DNA of 64,000 bases from an uncultured Rhodopila sp. (GCF_903944925.1 NZ_CAJATU010000199.1:1-64000); one strand, 5' to 3'; positions 7,882-18,120 are shown, counted from the first letter of the stretch. The notes: generated from the letters alone by a model not told the origin. Numbers and translations are program-made.

Positions 7882-9570
7882 ATGACCAGGATCGCCGCCG
7901 AGGACTATTTGGACGCACTCGCCGCGCATGGCATCGAGCATCTGTTCGTCAATCCGGGCACCGATTTCCCGCCGATTGTGGAAGCGTTTTCCCGCGCCGC
8001 CCGGACGAACCGGAAGGTGCCCCGGCCGATGGTCGTTCCGCATGAAGGCGTCGCGGTCGCCATGGCGCACGGCTACACCGCGGTGACCGGCCGGCCGCAG
8101 GCGGTCATGCTGCACACCAATGTCGGCACGGCAAACGCAATCAACATGCTGATCAACGCGAGCCGTGACCGCGTGCCGATGCTGCTGACGTCCGGCCGCA
8201 CCCCGTATACCGAAAGCGGTGCCGAGGGATCGCGCAGTTTCCACATTCAGTGGGCCCAGGAAATGTTCGACCAGGCGGGCATGCTGCGTGAACTGGTCAA
8301 GTGGGACTATGAAATGAGGCGCGGCGACCAGGCCGCATCGGCGGTGGACCGGGCGATGGAGATTGCCTCGGCGTCTCCGCAAGGGCCGGTGTATCTCAGC
8401 CTGCCGCGCGAAGTCCTTAGCGAATCTGTCCCCGCCCCCGCCGGGCAGGGTCTCGATCGGCGTGCCGGTCCGCGCCCCCCTGTTGCAAATACCGCCGATA
8501 TCGACACGTTGGCCGACTGGATTGCCGAGGCACGCAATCCTTTGGTTATCACCGGACTGGTGGGAAAGGACCCGCGCGAAAGTGTCGTGCTGACGCGGTT
8601 GGCGGAACGCTATGCCCTGCCGATTATCCCGTATCATACGCGATATTTTGCGTTGTCGGCGGATCATCCGATGTTCCAGGGATCGGCGCCCGGATCAATG
8701 CTGGAAGACGCTGACCTGGTCATCGTGATGGAGACGGATGTGCCATGGCTGCCATCCAAACAATCCCCGCCTTCGTCCGCTCGCATCGTGCAAATCGGCG
8801 AGGATCCGCTGCACGCCCGCCTTCCGATGCGCAGTTTCCCGGCCGATATCACGATAGTTGCATCGTGTTTATCGGTGCTGGAGGGTTTGGAGACGGCTTT
8901 GAACGGGAGATCCGCTCCGCATGTAGCTGAACGCGACGCCAGCCTGCGGGCTCGCTCGCAGCGATTGCATGAAGGCTGGGACCGGGAAGCCGCACAGGCC
9001 GGGAAAGCGGAAACGATCACCCTGCCCTGGCTGAACCGCTGCCTGCGGGAGATAATCGATGCTGACACGAAAGTCATCAGCGAGTATTCTTTCCGGCAGG
9101 AATACTGTCCGTTGAACACCCCCGGCAGTCTGTTTGCCGTCAGCAGCGCCGGCGGTCTGGGTTGGGGTTTGCCGGCCTCGCTCGGCGTCAAGCTGGCATC
9201 GCCGGGGAGTTTGGTTCTGTCGGTTCTTGGCGATGGCGCCTACATGTTTGCCAATCCGACAGCGTGTCATTACGTATCCCAGATGCAAAACCTGCCGGTG
9301 TTGACGATCATATTCAACAACGGCCTGTACGGCGCGGTGCGGCATGCCACGCTGGATATGTACGGCCACGGCTTGGCCGCCGAGGCGGACGGGCGCTTGC
9401 TGGCCGATCTGCCGGCGCCGGCGTTTGAGAAGATTGTTTCGGCGCATAATGGATATGGCGAACGTGTCGACAAACCCGCGGACCTTCCGGCTGCGCTGCA
9501 ACGAGCGGCAGCCGCCGTGCGCGCGGGGACACAGGCGCTGGTCAATGTCGTCTGCGGGACAGCCAACTGA
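7882..9570 (+). CDS. Thiamine diphosphate-dependent enzyme, acetolactate synthase/decarboxylase type
   Basis: A 562-residue ThDP enzyme with the three-domain layout of acetolactate synthase, benzoylformate decarboxylase and relatives. The N-terminal Pyr domain has the activating glutamate in VVPHEGVAVAMAHGY. The C-terminal PP domain has the ThDP-Mg motif starting GDGAYMFANPTA and ending at IIFNN. Two residues usual for true acetolactate synthases, including the FAD-binding region, are not recognisable, so a 2-keto-acid decarboxylase or lyase is as likely. No regulatory subunit gene is adjacent. Its 3' end overlaps the convergent MFS gene by 29 bases. Confidence 0.88.
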   Translation: MTRIAAEDYLDALAAHGIEHLFVNPGTDFPPIVEAFSRAARTNRKVPRPMVVPHEGVAVAMAHGYTAVTGRPQAVMLHTNVGTANAINMLINASRDRVPMLLTSGRTPYTESGAEGSRSFHIQWAQEMFDQAGMLRELVKWDYEMRRGDQAASAVDRAMEIASASPQGPVYLSLPREVLSESVPAPAGQGLDRRAGPRPPVANTADIDTLADWIAEARNPLVITGLVGKDPRESVVLTRLAERYALPIIPYHTRYFALSADHPMFQGSAPGSMLEDADLVIVMETDVPWLPSKQSPPSSARIVQIGEDPLHARLPMRSFPADITIVASCLSVLEGLETALNGRSAPHVAERDASLRARSQRLHEGWDREAAQAGKAETITLPWLNRCLREIIDADTKVISEYSFRQEYCPLNTPGSLFAVSSAGGLGWGLPASLGVKLASPGSLVLSVLGDGAYMFANPTACHYVSQMQNLPVLTIIFNNGLYGAVRHATLDMYGHGLAAEADGRLLADLPAPAFEKIVSAHNGYGERVDKPADLPAALQRAAAAVRAGTQALVNVVCGTAN

Positions 9571-10747
9571 AAGCGGCACCCGCAGCCATCAGGCCGGATG
9601 TGCCCAGGAACACCGCCCGCATCCCGATATGACCGCCGACAAAGCCGCCGGCCAGCGGCCCGACAACCTGGCCGACGTATTGCGAAGATGTAGAATACCC
9701 CAGGATACTGCCCGCAATACGTTCCGGAACGTTGTGGCGGATCACCGTCGCGACGCAGGGCAGCAACCCGCCCAGCGCCAATCCCATCAGGAACCGCAGT
9801 CCGACCAACTGCCAGGCCGCCGTAACGAAAGCCTGGGGAATCAAAAGCAGCGCCGAAACCCCCAGGCATCCCACGATAACCTTCAGATGCCCCAGCCGAT
9901 CGGCTAGCTTGCCGAGTCGGGAGGCGGAGAGAATGCTGCCAAGCGCAGCCGCTGACATCGCAAGGCCGGCCACAATCGTCACCCGCCCCGCTTCCGGAAC
10001 AATCGTTGCCACATACACCGTAATGATTGGCTCGATCGACATGTTCGCCAGCATCAACAGCATGCCCGTCACCAGCATCGCGACAACAGGCCGCTTGTCC
10101 GGAATGCTCGCCCAACTGCCATGCCGCACAGCGGCGCTCCGGCGGGATGGCCGCGGTCCCTCCTTGATCAGCAACACGGTTGCGAGGAACGCGACAAAAA
10201 TGATGGCCCCCGCCGCGAGGAAAGTCATTCTGATGCCAACCAATTGCGGCAGGACGCCGCCAATCAGCGGCCCGGCAAGATTGCCTGCCATGATGCCGGA
10301 CGCCATGACACCCAGCGCCCAGGCCGTTTGCGCACGCGGCGTTTGCGTCGCAACCAGGACAGTCGAGCCGGATGAATAGCCGCCCAGCAGCCCAGCCAGC
10401 AGCCGCAGGCCGACAAGCTGGTATACGTTCTGCGACAGGCCAATCAGCGACATCGCCACGGCCATGCCGAGGCTGGCGCGGATCAGCATCAGTTTGCGGC
10501 CATACTGATCGCCCAGCCGCCCCCAAAGCGGCGCGAACATCGCGGCGGTGAGGAAGGTCGCGCCATAGGCCACCCCCGACCATTGCACAATCGCAGCGTG
10601 ATCGCTGACGCCAAGCTGCTCGACGTAAAGCGGCAGGAACGGCAGCAGCAGCGTCATTGCAACGATGGTCGTGAAGGAGCCGAACACGCAGACCCAAAGG
10701 TTGCGCTGCCAATGGGCGGTGCCGGCTTGCTCGATGTCTGAATCCAT
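9542..10747 (-). CDS. MFS transporter (DHA1-like)
   Basis: A 401-residue permease with about 12 transmembrane helices. The loop 2-3 signature is visible as GRLGDQYGRKLMLIRAS, with a related half-signature SRLGKLADRLGHLKV in the second half. This DHA1 pattern suits proton-coupled export of small molecules or drugs. It is divergent from the PLP enzyme at 10831 with an 83-bp gap. It carries one internal copy of the iterated palindrome at 9895. Substrate unknown. Confidence 0.88.
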   Translation of the reverse strand: MDSDIEQAGTAHWQRNLWVCVFGSFTTIVAMTLLLPFLPLYVEQLGVSDHAAIVQWSGVAYGATFLTAAMFAPLWGRLGDQYGRKLMLIRASLGMAVAMSLIGLSQNVYQLVGLRLLAGLLGGYSSGSTVLVATQTPRAQTAWALGVMASGIMAGNLAGPLIGGVLPQLVGIRMTFLAAGAIIFVAFLATVLLIKEGPRPSRRSAAVRHGSWASIPDKRPVVAMLVTGMLLMLANMSIEPIITVYVATIVPEAGRVTIVAGLAMSAAALGSILSASRLGKLADRLGHLKVIVGCLGVSALLLIPQAFVTAAWQLVGLRFLMGLALGGLLPCVATVIRHNVPERIAGSILGYSTSSQYVGQVVGPLAGGFVGGHIGMRAVFLGTSGLMAAGAAFSWLSRRRH

Positions 10748-10830
10748 CCGCGCAGCATCCGACGGGGCGGCTTTGCAGGCAATGCCGCCATCTGGTACGA
10801 AGTTGCGACCGTCGATGGAGCGCCTCGTCC

Positions 10831-11889
10831 ATGAGCTACGAACCCAAGCGTGCCGACTTCTCCGTCCCCGTCCGGATCAACCTGTATTCCGATACGCAGA
10901 CCCGGCCGACCCGCGCAATGAAAGAGGCGATGCTGGCGGCCGAAGTCGGGGATGAACAAGGCGGCTCCGACCCCACGGTGTGGGAATTGTGCGATCGGGC
11001 CGCGGCGCTGCTGGGGAAGGAGGCGGCGATGTTCATGCCCTCCGGCACCATGTGCAATCAGGTCGCCGTCGCAACACATTGCCGCCCCGGCGACGAAATT
11101 CTGGCGCACGAGGACGCGCACATCCAAGGCAGCGAAGGCGGTGCTCCCGGTGCGATCAGCGGGGTCATGATCCGCGGACTGCCGGGACCGCGGGGGATGT
11201 TTTCGGCGCAAACGGTTCGCGAGGCGATTCGCCCGGTATCGAGATATTCGCCGCCGCAACGGCTTCTGGAAGTAGAACAGACAACGAACAAGGGCGGCGG
11301 CGCTTGCTGGCGCATCGGCGAGTTGCAGGCGGTTGCCGAAGTCGCCCATGAGCACGGCATGTCTGTCCACATGGACGGCGCCAGGGTCGTGAATGCGGCA
11401 GTGGCATTGGACGCGCCGTTGAGCGAGGTCGTGTCGGCGTGCGATACGGTCATGCTGGATTTCACCAAGGGACTCGGTGCGCCGCTCGGCGCCGTGCTGG
11501 CCGGGCCGAAGGATTTCATCGGCCAGGCATGGCGATGGAAGCAGCGACTGGGCGGGTCGATGCGGCAGGGCGGCATGAACGCGGCCGCCTGTATATACGC
11601 CTTGCAACACAACATCCCACGTCTGGCCGAGGACCATGCCAATGCGGCAAACCTGGCTCGTGGAATGGCGCAAATTCCGGGGATCATCGTCGAAGCGCCG
11701 GAAACGAATCTGGTATTCTTCGATACCAGTGGCGCGGGTTTGACCGCCGCGGATTTTGCCGCTCGACTCCGCCCGATGGGCGTAACGATATCGGTGTCAG
11801 GCACTTATCGGGGACGCGCCTGCACTCACCTGGACATCAGCGCAGACCGCATCGGCGAAGCGCTTGAGATCATGCGGCAAGCGCTTTAG
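10831..11889 (+). CDS. Threonine aldolase-like PLP enzyme (beta-eliminating lyase family)
   Basis: A 352-residue fold-type I PLP enzyme of the low-specificity threonine aldolase/beta-eliminating lyase group, which cleaves beta-hydroxy amino acids to glycine and an aldehyde. Seen: MFMPSGTMCNQVA, the EDAHIQGSEGGA loop, the HMDGARVVNAA aspartate that contacts the PLP pyridine nitrogen, and the Schiff-base lysine in LDFTKGLGAPLGAVLAG. The usual residue before the lysine is serine; here it is threonine. It ends 3 bases before the stop of the convergent solute-binding protein gene. True substrate is not determined. Confidence 0.88.
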   Translation: MSYEPKRADFSVPVRINLYSDTQTRPTRAMKEAMLAAEVGDEQGGSDPTVWELCDRAAALLGKEAAMFMPSGTMCNQVAVATHCRPGDEILAHEDAHIQGSEGGAPGAISGVMIRGLPGPRGMFSAQTVREAIRPVSRYSPPQRLLEVEQTTNKGGGACWRIGELQAVAEVAHEHGMSVHMDGARVVNAAVALDAPLSEVVSACDTVMLDFTKGLGAPLGAVLAGPKDFIGQAWRWKQRLGGSMRQGGMNAAACIYALQHNIPRLAEDHANAANLARGMAQIPGIIVEAPETNLVFFDTSGAGLTAADFAARLRPMGVTISVSGTYRGRACTHLDISADRIGEALEIMRQAL

Positions 11890-11892
11890 CAG

Positions 11893-13461
11893 TCACGGAT
11901 CCAGCCACACGTTCGCCATTCGCGGTATGCGGAACGGAACGAAACCGCCTACATTGGACCGCACGGCCTGGACTTTCGTAAGCGACCCGAAGGGAACGGC
12001 GTAAACACGTTCCAGGACCAGCTTCTGCATCCGGGCAAAGGCCTCCCGCCGCCCCTCAACCGTCGGCAGCGAGTTCATGTCGTTCCAGGCTGCCAGAACG
12101 TCCGGATCGTCCTTGCCTTGCTCGGGCTTATAGGCGGCGTTCGGCTGGACAAGGAACTGCATCACCGCCAGCGGCCCCAACGCCGGCTGCGTACCCCACC
12201 CGGTGAAATGAAAGTTCCAGCCTGCCGTCGTGCTTTGCATCATCTGCACGGATGTCGGCCAGTCCACCACCTTCATCTGAGCATTGATTCCAACCGCCTG
12301 AAGCTGCTGCTGCATAACCAGGGCCGAGTTGTACATCGAAGGGTAATCTTTGTTGGTTAGCAGAATGACGGGCTCGCCCTGATAACCCGCCTGGGAAAGA
12401 TATTTTTTTGCCAGGTCCGAATCGTGCTGGTTGTAGGTTTCTCTGCCCGCATTGGTATAGTCCGGCTGATTCGGATATTGAAAGCCCACATTCAACTCAT
12501 AACTACCGTCCGACGCGGCATCCATGATTTCGTCCATGTCCAACGCCGCCTGGATCGCTTTGCGAACCAGGATCTTGTCGGTTGGCGGATTGGACGTATT
12601 GGGATTGGCGATCTGGATCCACCAGTTCTTTAACGGAAGAATGGTGATATTTGCGTCCTGCTTGAGTTCCGGCAAGGACGTCGCAGGAACATCCTCGACA
12701 CCCTGAAGCTCCCCCGCGCGTAGACCCGCGACCCGGGCTCCCGGCTCAATAACGATACGGAAGGTGACTGATTCCAGGCACGCCACCTTGTAGCCGCCGA
12801 AGCCGGTTCGTTCCTGAAAGCTCCGGTTCGGCCGGTAGCCATCGAAGCGCTTGAGCTTGACCGCGCTACCGGCCGCAGCTTCGACAAGCTGGTACGGTCC
12901 AGTCCCAACGGGCTGAGTGAGTTGCAGCGCCGGGATGTCACGATCTTCGGCCGGGATGATGACAATCGGCACACTGAACGAAGACAGCGCCTCGATGAAC
13001 GTAGGCTGAAACCTTTTCATGTGTATCGTGAACGTCTCGGCATCCGGCGCATCCCAGCGCGCAACGTTGTCCAAGGTGCTGCGCTGAAGCCCGACCCTGG
13101 CATATCGATCGAACGATGCCACCACATCAGCCGAGGTCAACGCCTTCCCGTTATGGAAATGAATTCCCCGCCGCAGCGTGAACGTATATGTCAGGTGGTC
13201 GGCCGCTTCCTGCATCGACGCGGCCAGTTCCAGAATCGGCCGGTTGTTCTCGTCCCGGGTCATCAGCGATTCGTAGATGTTCATCGCAATGTTGCGGGTG
13301 GAGATCGTGGACGACGTCATCTGATCAAGCGTGTTGATATTCGCTTCCTGTGCAAAAACAAAAGTCCCCCCGAGATGCGGACACTTGAACGGCTCGGCAT
13401 GCGCCACACCGGTATGGAAACCCGCCAACAAATACACCGTGGCAACGAGGCCGCCCTTCAT
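11893..13461 (-). CDS. ABC transporter substrate-binding protein (peptide/nickel family 5)
   Basis: A 522-residue periplasmic binding protein (SBP_bac_5). It has a signal peptide ending near AHA-EP (about residue 23). The core has the family signature DHLTYTFTLRRGIHFHNGK and NIYESLMTRDENNRP. No permease or ATPase genes lie nearby, so it depends on components elsewhere or works with an orphan system. A TTG at 13464 also opens the frame, but ATG at 13461 lies 8 bases after a GGGGGGA sequence. It is the last gene of the long minus-strand run, 44 bases after the FadB-like gene, so it may take up an acid or peptide used by that pathway. Confidence 0.87.
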   Translation of the reverse strand: MKGGLVATVYLLAGFHTGVAHAEPFKCPHLGGTFVFAQEANINTLDQMTSSTISTRNIAMNIYESLMTRDENNRPILELAASMQEAADHLTYTFTLRRGIHFHNGKALTSADVVASFDRYARVGLQRSTLDNVARWDAPDAETFTIHMKRFQPTFIEALSSFSVPIVIIPAEDRDIPALQLTQPVGTGPYQLVEAAAGSAVKLKRFDGYRPNRSFQERTGFGGYKVACLESVTFRIVIEPGARVAGLRAGELQGVEDVPATSLPELKQDANITILPLKNWWIQIANPNTSNPPTDKILVRKAIQAALDMDEIMDAASDGSYELNVGFQYPNQPDYTNAGRETYNQHDSDLAKKYLSQAGYQGEPVILLTNKDYPSMYNSALVMQQQLQAVGINAQMKVVDWPTSVQMMQSTTAGWNFHFTGWGTQPALGPLAVMQFLVQPNAAYKPEQGKDDPDVLAAWNDMNSLPTVEGRREAFARMQKLVLERVYAVPFGSLTKVQAVRSNVGGFVPFRIPRMANVWLDP

Positions 13462-13505
13462 CAACTAGTCCCCCCAACGCCGGTTCGCCGAAGCCTGATG
13501 CTCAA

Positions 13506-15614
13506 TCAAGCGAATGGCGCGGGCTTCGCCTCCAGGAACGGGGTGCCGGTCTCCGCCAGGGTGCGCAACAAAGGTGAAGGCGTCCAGCGTTCGCCGTATT
13601 GCTGATGCCAGGCGGCAATCTGGGCATAGACATTTTTGACGCCGATGCCGTCAGCCCAGAACATCAGACCGCCACGGTAGCGCGGAAAACCAAACCCATG
13701 CAGCCACATGACATCGATATCGGAGGCGCGATAAGCCTTGCCCTCCTCCAGGATGCGGCAGGCTTCGTTGACCGAGGCGAACAGCAACCGCTGGAGAATT
13801 TCCGTGTCGGTGAAGCTTCTTTGCGGCGAACCCAGCTCGGCGGCAACCGATGCTATGATCGCAGCGACTTCCGGATCGGGTCGCGGCGTCCGATCGCCCT
13901 TGTCATAACGATACCAACCCGCATTCGTTTTTTGCCCGTAGCGCCCCAGCTCCACCAACTTGTCGGCAATCGGCAATTTGCGATAATTCGGGTTTACCAG
14001 CGCCCGGCGCTTACGGCCCTCCGCACCAATATCCAGACCGGCCAGATCGCCCACAGCGAACGGCCCCATCGGATAGCCGAAATCGACCATAACCTTGTCG
14101 ACCTGTTCCGGCAGGCAACCTTCCTCGAGCAGGATAACCATCTCGCTGTTGAACGGCGCGCGCGACCGGTTGGCCACAAATCCATCCGTGTTGCCAGCCA
14201 TTGCCGAAATCTTGCCGATACGACGTCCGAGCGCCATCGCGGTCATCAACGTCTCAGGCGATGCCTTTGAAGGGCGAACGACCTCCAGCAGCTTCATGAC
14301 ATTGGCCGGGGAAAAGAAGTGCGTACCCGCAACGTGCTCCGGACGCTTCGTCACCGAAGCGAGTTCATCCATATCCAGCGCGGACGTATTGGAAAACAAA
14401 AACGCGCCCGGCTTCAAGACCTTATCAAGCTTCTCAAAGATCGGCTGTTTGACATCCATCCGCTCGAACACTGCTTCGATGACGACGTCGCTATCGGCAA
14501 TGTCCGCGTAATCGCCGACGGGATGGATGCGCGCGAGGCGGCGTTGCATCTCATCCTCCGCAAGGCTGCCACGTTTGACGGACGTGGCGTAGTTGGACCG
14601 GATACGTTCCATGCCCCGATCCAGCGCTTCCTGTGTCGCATCCACGATCTTCACATCGAAACCGTAGTCCGCAAACGCCATGGCGATGCCCCCGCCCATG
14701 GTGCCAGCGCCGATGATCGCCGGCGCAGCGAACTCGTGCGGTGCAACGTCCCTTGGCAGATCCGGCAGTTTGGCAACCTCCCGCTCGGCGAAGAACGCAT
14801 GGCGAAGGGCCTTCGCTTCGTCGGAGCTTTCCAGTTCCGCAAACAGTTCGGCCTCCCGCTGGATGCCGTCGTCGAAAGGCAAATTGCACGCGGCCTCAAC
14901 GGCTGCAATGCAATGATATGGCGCCTTCTGGTTGCGCGCCTTGCGGGCGATCGACTTTCGCATCGCCTCAAACACGTCGGGTTCAGCCGTAACGGTCTTG
15001 TCCCGGACCCGCGGCAGAGGCCGCCGATCGGCAATCTTCCGCGCGAACGCAACGGCGGACTGACGCAAATCGGAGCCTTCCGGCAGCACCTCATCGAGGA
15101 TGCCAAGCCGGGCGGCTTCGGGGGCAGGAACATGGCGACCGGACGTTATCATATCGAGCGCGGTCTGCGCTCCGACGATCCGGGGCAGTCGCTGGGTGCC
15201 GCCACCGCCGGGCAAAATGCCGATCAGAACCTCGGGAAGACCGACTTTCGCGGATGGGACGGCGATTCGGTAGTGACAGGCGAGCGCATTTTCCAACCCG
15301 CCGCCTAGCGCAAAACCATGAATGGCAGCGACGACCGGCTTGCTGCTCGCATCGAGCGCGTCATAAGTGCGTTGGCCAATCGGCAAACGTTTGCGGCCGG
15401 TTCCAAACCCGCGAATGTCCGCACCCGCAATGAAACTGCGCCCGTCGCCGATAAGCACAAGCGCTTTGATCGAGGGATCGGCGTTGGCAGCTTTCAGGGA
15501 TGCGATGATGCCCTCGGACACCCCGGGGCCAAGCGCGTTGACCGGCGGGTAGTCGATGATGATGAGGCCGATTTCGCCGTCTTTTTCGAGGCGAACGACG
15601 GGGCGGTCTGACAT
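13506..15614 (-). CDS. Bifunctional enoyl-CoA hydratase/3-hydroxyacyl-CoA dehydrogenase
   Basis: A 702-residue FadB/FadJ-like fusion. The N-terminal crotonase domain (about 1-190) has FIAGADIRGFG and GFALGGGLENALACHYRIA for the oxyanion hole, but the second catalytic glutamate is not obvious. The central NAD-binding domain (about 295-480) starts IIGAGTMGGGIAMAFADYG and has GTHFFSPANVMKLLEVV. Two C-terminal dimerisation domains follow (DGFVANR). It would hydrate an enoyl-CoA and oxidise the 3-hydroxyacyl-CoA. Within this operon it is the best candidate for degrading the dicarboxylic acyl chain after ring opening, which is inference. GAGGA lies 9 bases before ATG 15614. An iterated palindrome copy lies at 15023. 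Confidence 0.92.
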   Translation of the reverse strand: MSDRPVVRLEKDGEIGLIIIDYPPVNALGPGVSEGIIASLKAANADPSIKALVLIGDGRSFIAGADIRGFGTGRKRLPIGQRTYDALDASSKPVVAAIHGFALGGGLENALACHYRIAVPSAKVGLPEVLIGILPGGGGTQRLPRIVGAQTALDMITSGRHVPAPEAARLGILDEVLPEGSDLRQSAVAFARKIADRRPLPRVRDKTVTAEPDVFEAMRKSIARKARNQKAPYHCIAAVEAACNLPFDDGIQREAELFAELESSDEAKALRHAFFAEREVAKLPDLPRDVAPHEFAAPAIIGAGTMGGGIAMAFADYGFDVKIVDATQEALDRGMERIRSNYATSVKRGSLAEDEMQRRLARIHPVGDYADIADSDVVIEAVFERMDVKQPIFEKLDKVLKPGAFLFSNTSALDMDELASVTKRPEHVAGTHFFSPANVMKLLEVVRPSKASPETLMTAMALGRRIGKISAMAGNTDGFVANRSRAPFNSEMVILLEEGCLPEQVDKVMVDFGYPMGPFAVGDLAGLDIGAEGRKRRALVNPNYRKLPIADKLVELGRYGQKTNAGWYRYDKGDRTPRPDPEVAAIIASVAAELGSPQRSFTDTEILQRLLFASVNEACRILEEGKAYRASDIDVMWLHGFGFPRYRGGLMFWADGIGVKNVYAQIAAWHQQYGERWTPSPLLRTLAETGTPFLEAKPAPFA

Positions 15615-15686
15615 TGGGCTATTTCCTCGCGCTGCTGAAGCGGAGAATAGGCGGGGCTGGCGGTTGCGTCCAACCCCGGCCGCCCG

Positions 15687-17333
15687 TCAGGCGGATGATC
15701 CCGACGCCCGTTCCCGCAACGTAAACTTCTGGATCTTGCCCGTGGAGGTCTTAGGGATGTCGCCAAACACGACCCGCTTCGGCACTTTGAAGCGAGCCAG
15801 CGATTGGCGACAGAACTGGATGATGTCCGCCTCGGTGACCGCGGCGCCATCCGGTTTCAGTTCCAGGAAAGCACAAGGGGTTTCGCCCCAGGTCGGGTCC
15901 GGCTGCGCAACTACCGCTGCGAGCAGTACCGCGGGATGGCGCGACAGCACCTCCTCCACCTCCAATGTGGAAATGTTTTCCCCGCCGGAGATGATAATGT
16001 CCTTCGATCGGTCCTTGATCTCGATGTAGCCATCCGGGTGCCAAACCGCGAGGTCGCCGGACAGATACCAGTCGCCAACCAGAGTTTTGCCGGTTGACGC
16101 CGGGTTCGAAAGATACCCTTTCATCACTGTGTTGCCGCGCATCATCAATTCGCCCATCGTCGTCCCGTCCCGCGGCACCGGCGTCATCGTCGTCACATCA
16201 GCAACCATCATATCGGCAACAGTCGGGTAGGCGACACCCTGCCGCGCCATGTTGAGATAGCGTTGGTCCGGTGGTCCATCATTCCATTCGGGTTGCGGAA
16301 CGCACGATGTCGCGGGGCCATACGTCTCGGTCGCGCCATACAGATGAGTAACCCGAAAACCCAGTTCCTCCATCGCCCGCAGGACGGACGAAGGCGGGGC
16401 GGCTCCGCCCGTTGCGACGTTCACCGTCTGGCTGAATGCCAGCCGCTGCGCTGCCGGCGCCTGAGCCAGCATGTTCAGCACGATCGGGGCGCCACACAGA
16501 TGAGTCACATGATGTTCCGCAATGAACTGGAAGATCATTGCCGTGTCGACCTTGCGCAGGCAGACCTGCGTTCCCCCCACCGCAACCACCGCCCACGGAT
16601 ACGACCAGCCGCTGCAATGGAACATGGGCAGCGTCCAGAGATACACGCTGTCAAAGCTCAACCCGAACATCAGCGCATTGCTGAGCGCCTGAAGATAGGC
16701 GCCGCGATGGCTGTATACGGCACCTTTAGGGTCGCCCGTTGTTCCGGATGTGTACAAGAGACAAATCGATTGCCACTCGTCCTCCGGCTCCTTCCACTCG
16801 AACAACGGCCCGGCCCCTGCCAGCAGGGCTTCATAGGTGATTTCGCCAATGGCCGGCGCGTCTATCAGCCCGGGATTTTCGATATCGACGATCAGGACAT
16901 CATGGTCCAACTGATGCCGCGCGATCGAAACCAGCGGCGCAAACTCGCGATCCACGATCAGCACCTTGGCGCGCCCATGGTTCAACGAAAATGCGATCGT
17001 CGCTGCATCCAGACGAGTATTCAACGGATTCAGCACCGCCCCCAGCATCGGCACGGCGAAATGAGCCTCGATCATTTCCGGAACGTTCGACGCCAGGATC
17101 GCCACCGTGTCCAGCCGCCCGACGCCCCGATCCGCCAAAGCCGCTGCCAGCCGCACGCAACGCTCATATAACTCAGCGTAGCTGAGCCGTCTTTCGCCAT
17201 CGATCACCGCAATCTTGTCACGGAACGAGCTTACGGCCCGACGCAGAAAGCTGATCGGGGAAAGCGGAACAAAGTTGGCTCGACAACGATCCAGCCCGGT
17301 TTCGAACGGGTGGCCGCCGGTTTGCTGGTCCAT
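15687..17333 (-). CDS. AMP-forming acyl-CoA synthetase
   Basis: A 548-residue ANL-superfamily ligase that activates a carboxylic acid with ATP and CoA. Motifs: P-loop LLYTSGTTGDPKGAVYSH, YGATETYGP, the hinge region SGDLAVWHPDGYIEIKDR, and the C-terminal catalytic lysine in PKTSTGKIQKFTLRE. The open frame extends to 17408, but ATG 17333 has GGGAGG just upstream and avoids overlapping the SDR gene. In the quinate/protocatechuate operon it could replace a beta-ketoadipate CoA-transferase, or activate a different aromatic or fatty acid. The latter is equally compatible with sequence. Confidence 0.9.
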   Translation of the reverse strand: MDQQTGGHPFETGLDRCRANFVPLSPISFLRRAVSSFRDKIAVIDGERRLSYAELYERCVRLAAALADRGVGRLDTVAILASNVPEMIEAHFAVPMLGAVLNPLNTRLDAATIAFSLNHGRAKVLIVDREFAPLVSIARHQLDHDVLIVDIENPGLIDAPAIGEITYEALLAGAGPLFEWKEPEDEWQSICLLYTSGTTGDPKGAVYSHRGAYLQALSNALMFGLSFDSVYLWTLPMFHCSGWSYPWAVVAVGGTQVCLRKVDTAMIFQFIAEHHVTHLCGAPIVLNMLAQAPAAQRLAFSQTVNVATGGAAPPSSVLRAMEELGFRVTHLYGATETYGPATSCVPQPEWNDGPPDQRYLNMARQGVAYPTVADMMVADVTTMTPVPRDGTTMGELMMRGNTVMKGYLSNPASTGKTLVGDWYLSGDLAVWHPDGYIEIKDRSKDIIISGGENISTLEVEEVLSRHPAVLLAAVVAQPDPTWGETPCAFLELKPDGAAVTEADIIQFCRQSLARFKVPKRVVFGDIPKTSTGKIQKFTLRERASGSSA

Positions 17334-17364
17334 CGTATCCTCCCTGGCAGTCGACATATTTCGA

Positions 17365-18120
17365 TCAAAGTCCGCTGACGAGATGCCCGCCGTCAACCGC
17401 GACAACACTCCCGGTCATGTACGATCCGGCATCGGAGGCAAGCAGCAGCAGCGGACCGTCCAGTTCCTTGACCTCGCCCAGCCGACGCTGCGGTATCCGC
17501 CGGATCAGCGCCTTGCCGGCATCGCTGCTGAAGAACGCATCGTTCAGTTCGGTTTCAATATACCCCGGCGCGAGGGCATTGACGCGTATCCGATGCCGCG
17601 CCCACTCCAGCGCGAGCGATTTCGTCATCTGCACGACGCCGGCTTTCGAGATCGCATAGGGCGCCACCCCGCCCGCCACACGCAGACCCAGTATCGAGGA
17701 GATATTCACGATGCTGCCTGGCGCCGAATGGTGGATCATCCGCTGCGCCGCGTGTTGGGCGACCAGCCAGGCACCTTTCAGATTCGTATCGATCACGCTC
17801 GCCCAGTCGGTTTCCGTTACATCCAGAGCGGCCTTCGTAATCGTCACTCCGGCGTTGTTGATCAATACGGTCACCGGGCCAAACCGCGCCTCGGCAGCGG
17901 CGAACGCCTGCGCAACGCTGCTCGCATCGGTAACATCCATGCGGACGCTCTGCGCTTGCTTGCCAATCGATTCCACGGTTTCCGCAAGCGCCGCCTCGCG
18001 GCGGGCGCCGACGGTGACCGTTGCGCCAGCGGCAGCGAGCACGCCGGCAAAATGCCGCCCGAGCCCGCTGGACGCGCCGGTCACCAAGGCATGCCGTCCG
18101 TTCAGGTCAAACGCGCTCAT
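17365..18120 (-). CDS. Short-chain dehydrogenase/reductase (SDR)
   Basis: A 251-residue classical SDR with NAD(P)-binding TGASSGLGRHFAG, NNAGV, the catalytic serine in NISSILG and Y-x3-K in YAISK. The C-terminus (VVAVDGGHLVSGL) is of the FabG/BKR type. ATG at 18120 overlaps the stop of the lipocalin-like gene (ATGA), and the next gene begins 31 bases later. In a gene set with a PHA synthase it could supply 3-hydroxyacyl-CoA as an acetoacetyl-CoA reductase, or oxidise a pathway hydroxyacid. Sequence does not decide. Confidence 0.9.
   Translation of the reverse strand: MSAFDLNGRHALVTGASSGLGRHFAGVLAAAGATVTVGARREAALAETVESIGKQAQSVRMDVTDASSVAQAFAAAEARFGPVTVLINNAGVTITKAALDVTETDWASVIDTNLKGAWLVAQHAAQRMIHHSAPGSIVNISSILGLRVAGGVAPYAISKAGVVQMTKSLALEWARHRIRVNALAPGYIETELNDAFFSSDAGKALIRRIPQRRLGEVKELDGPLLLLASDAGSYMTGSVVAVDGGHLVSGL

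Noticed and set aside
7882-9570. Calling the ThDP enzyme acetolactate synthase IlvB
   Set aside because: No adjacent small subunit and no clear IlvB-specific residues, so only a general ThDP-enzyme call is justified.
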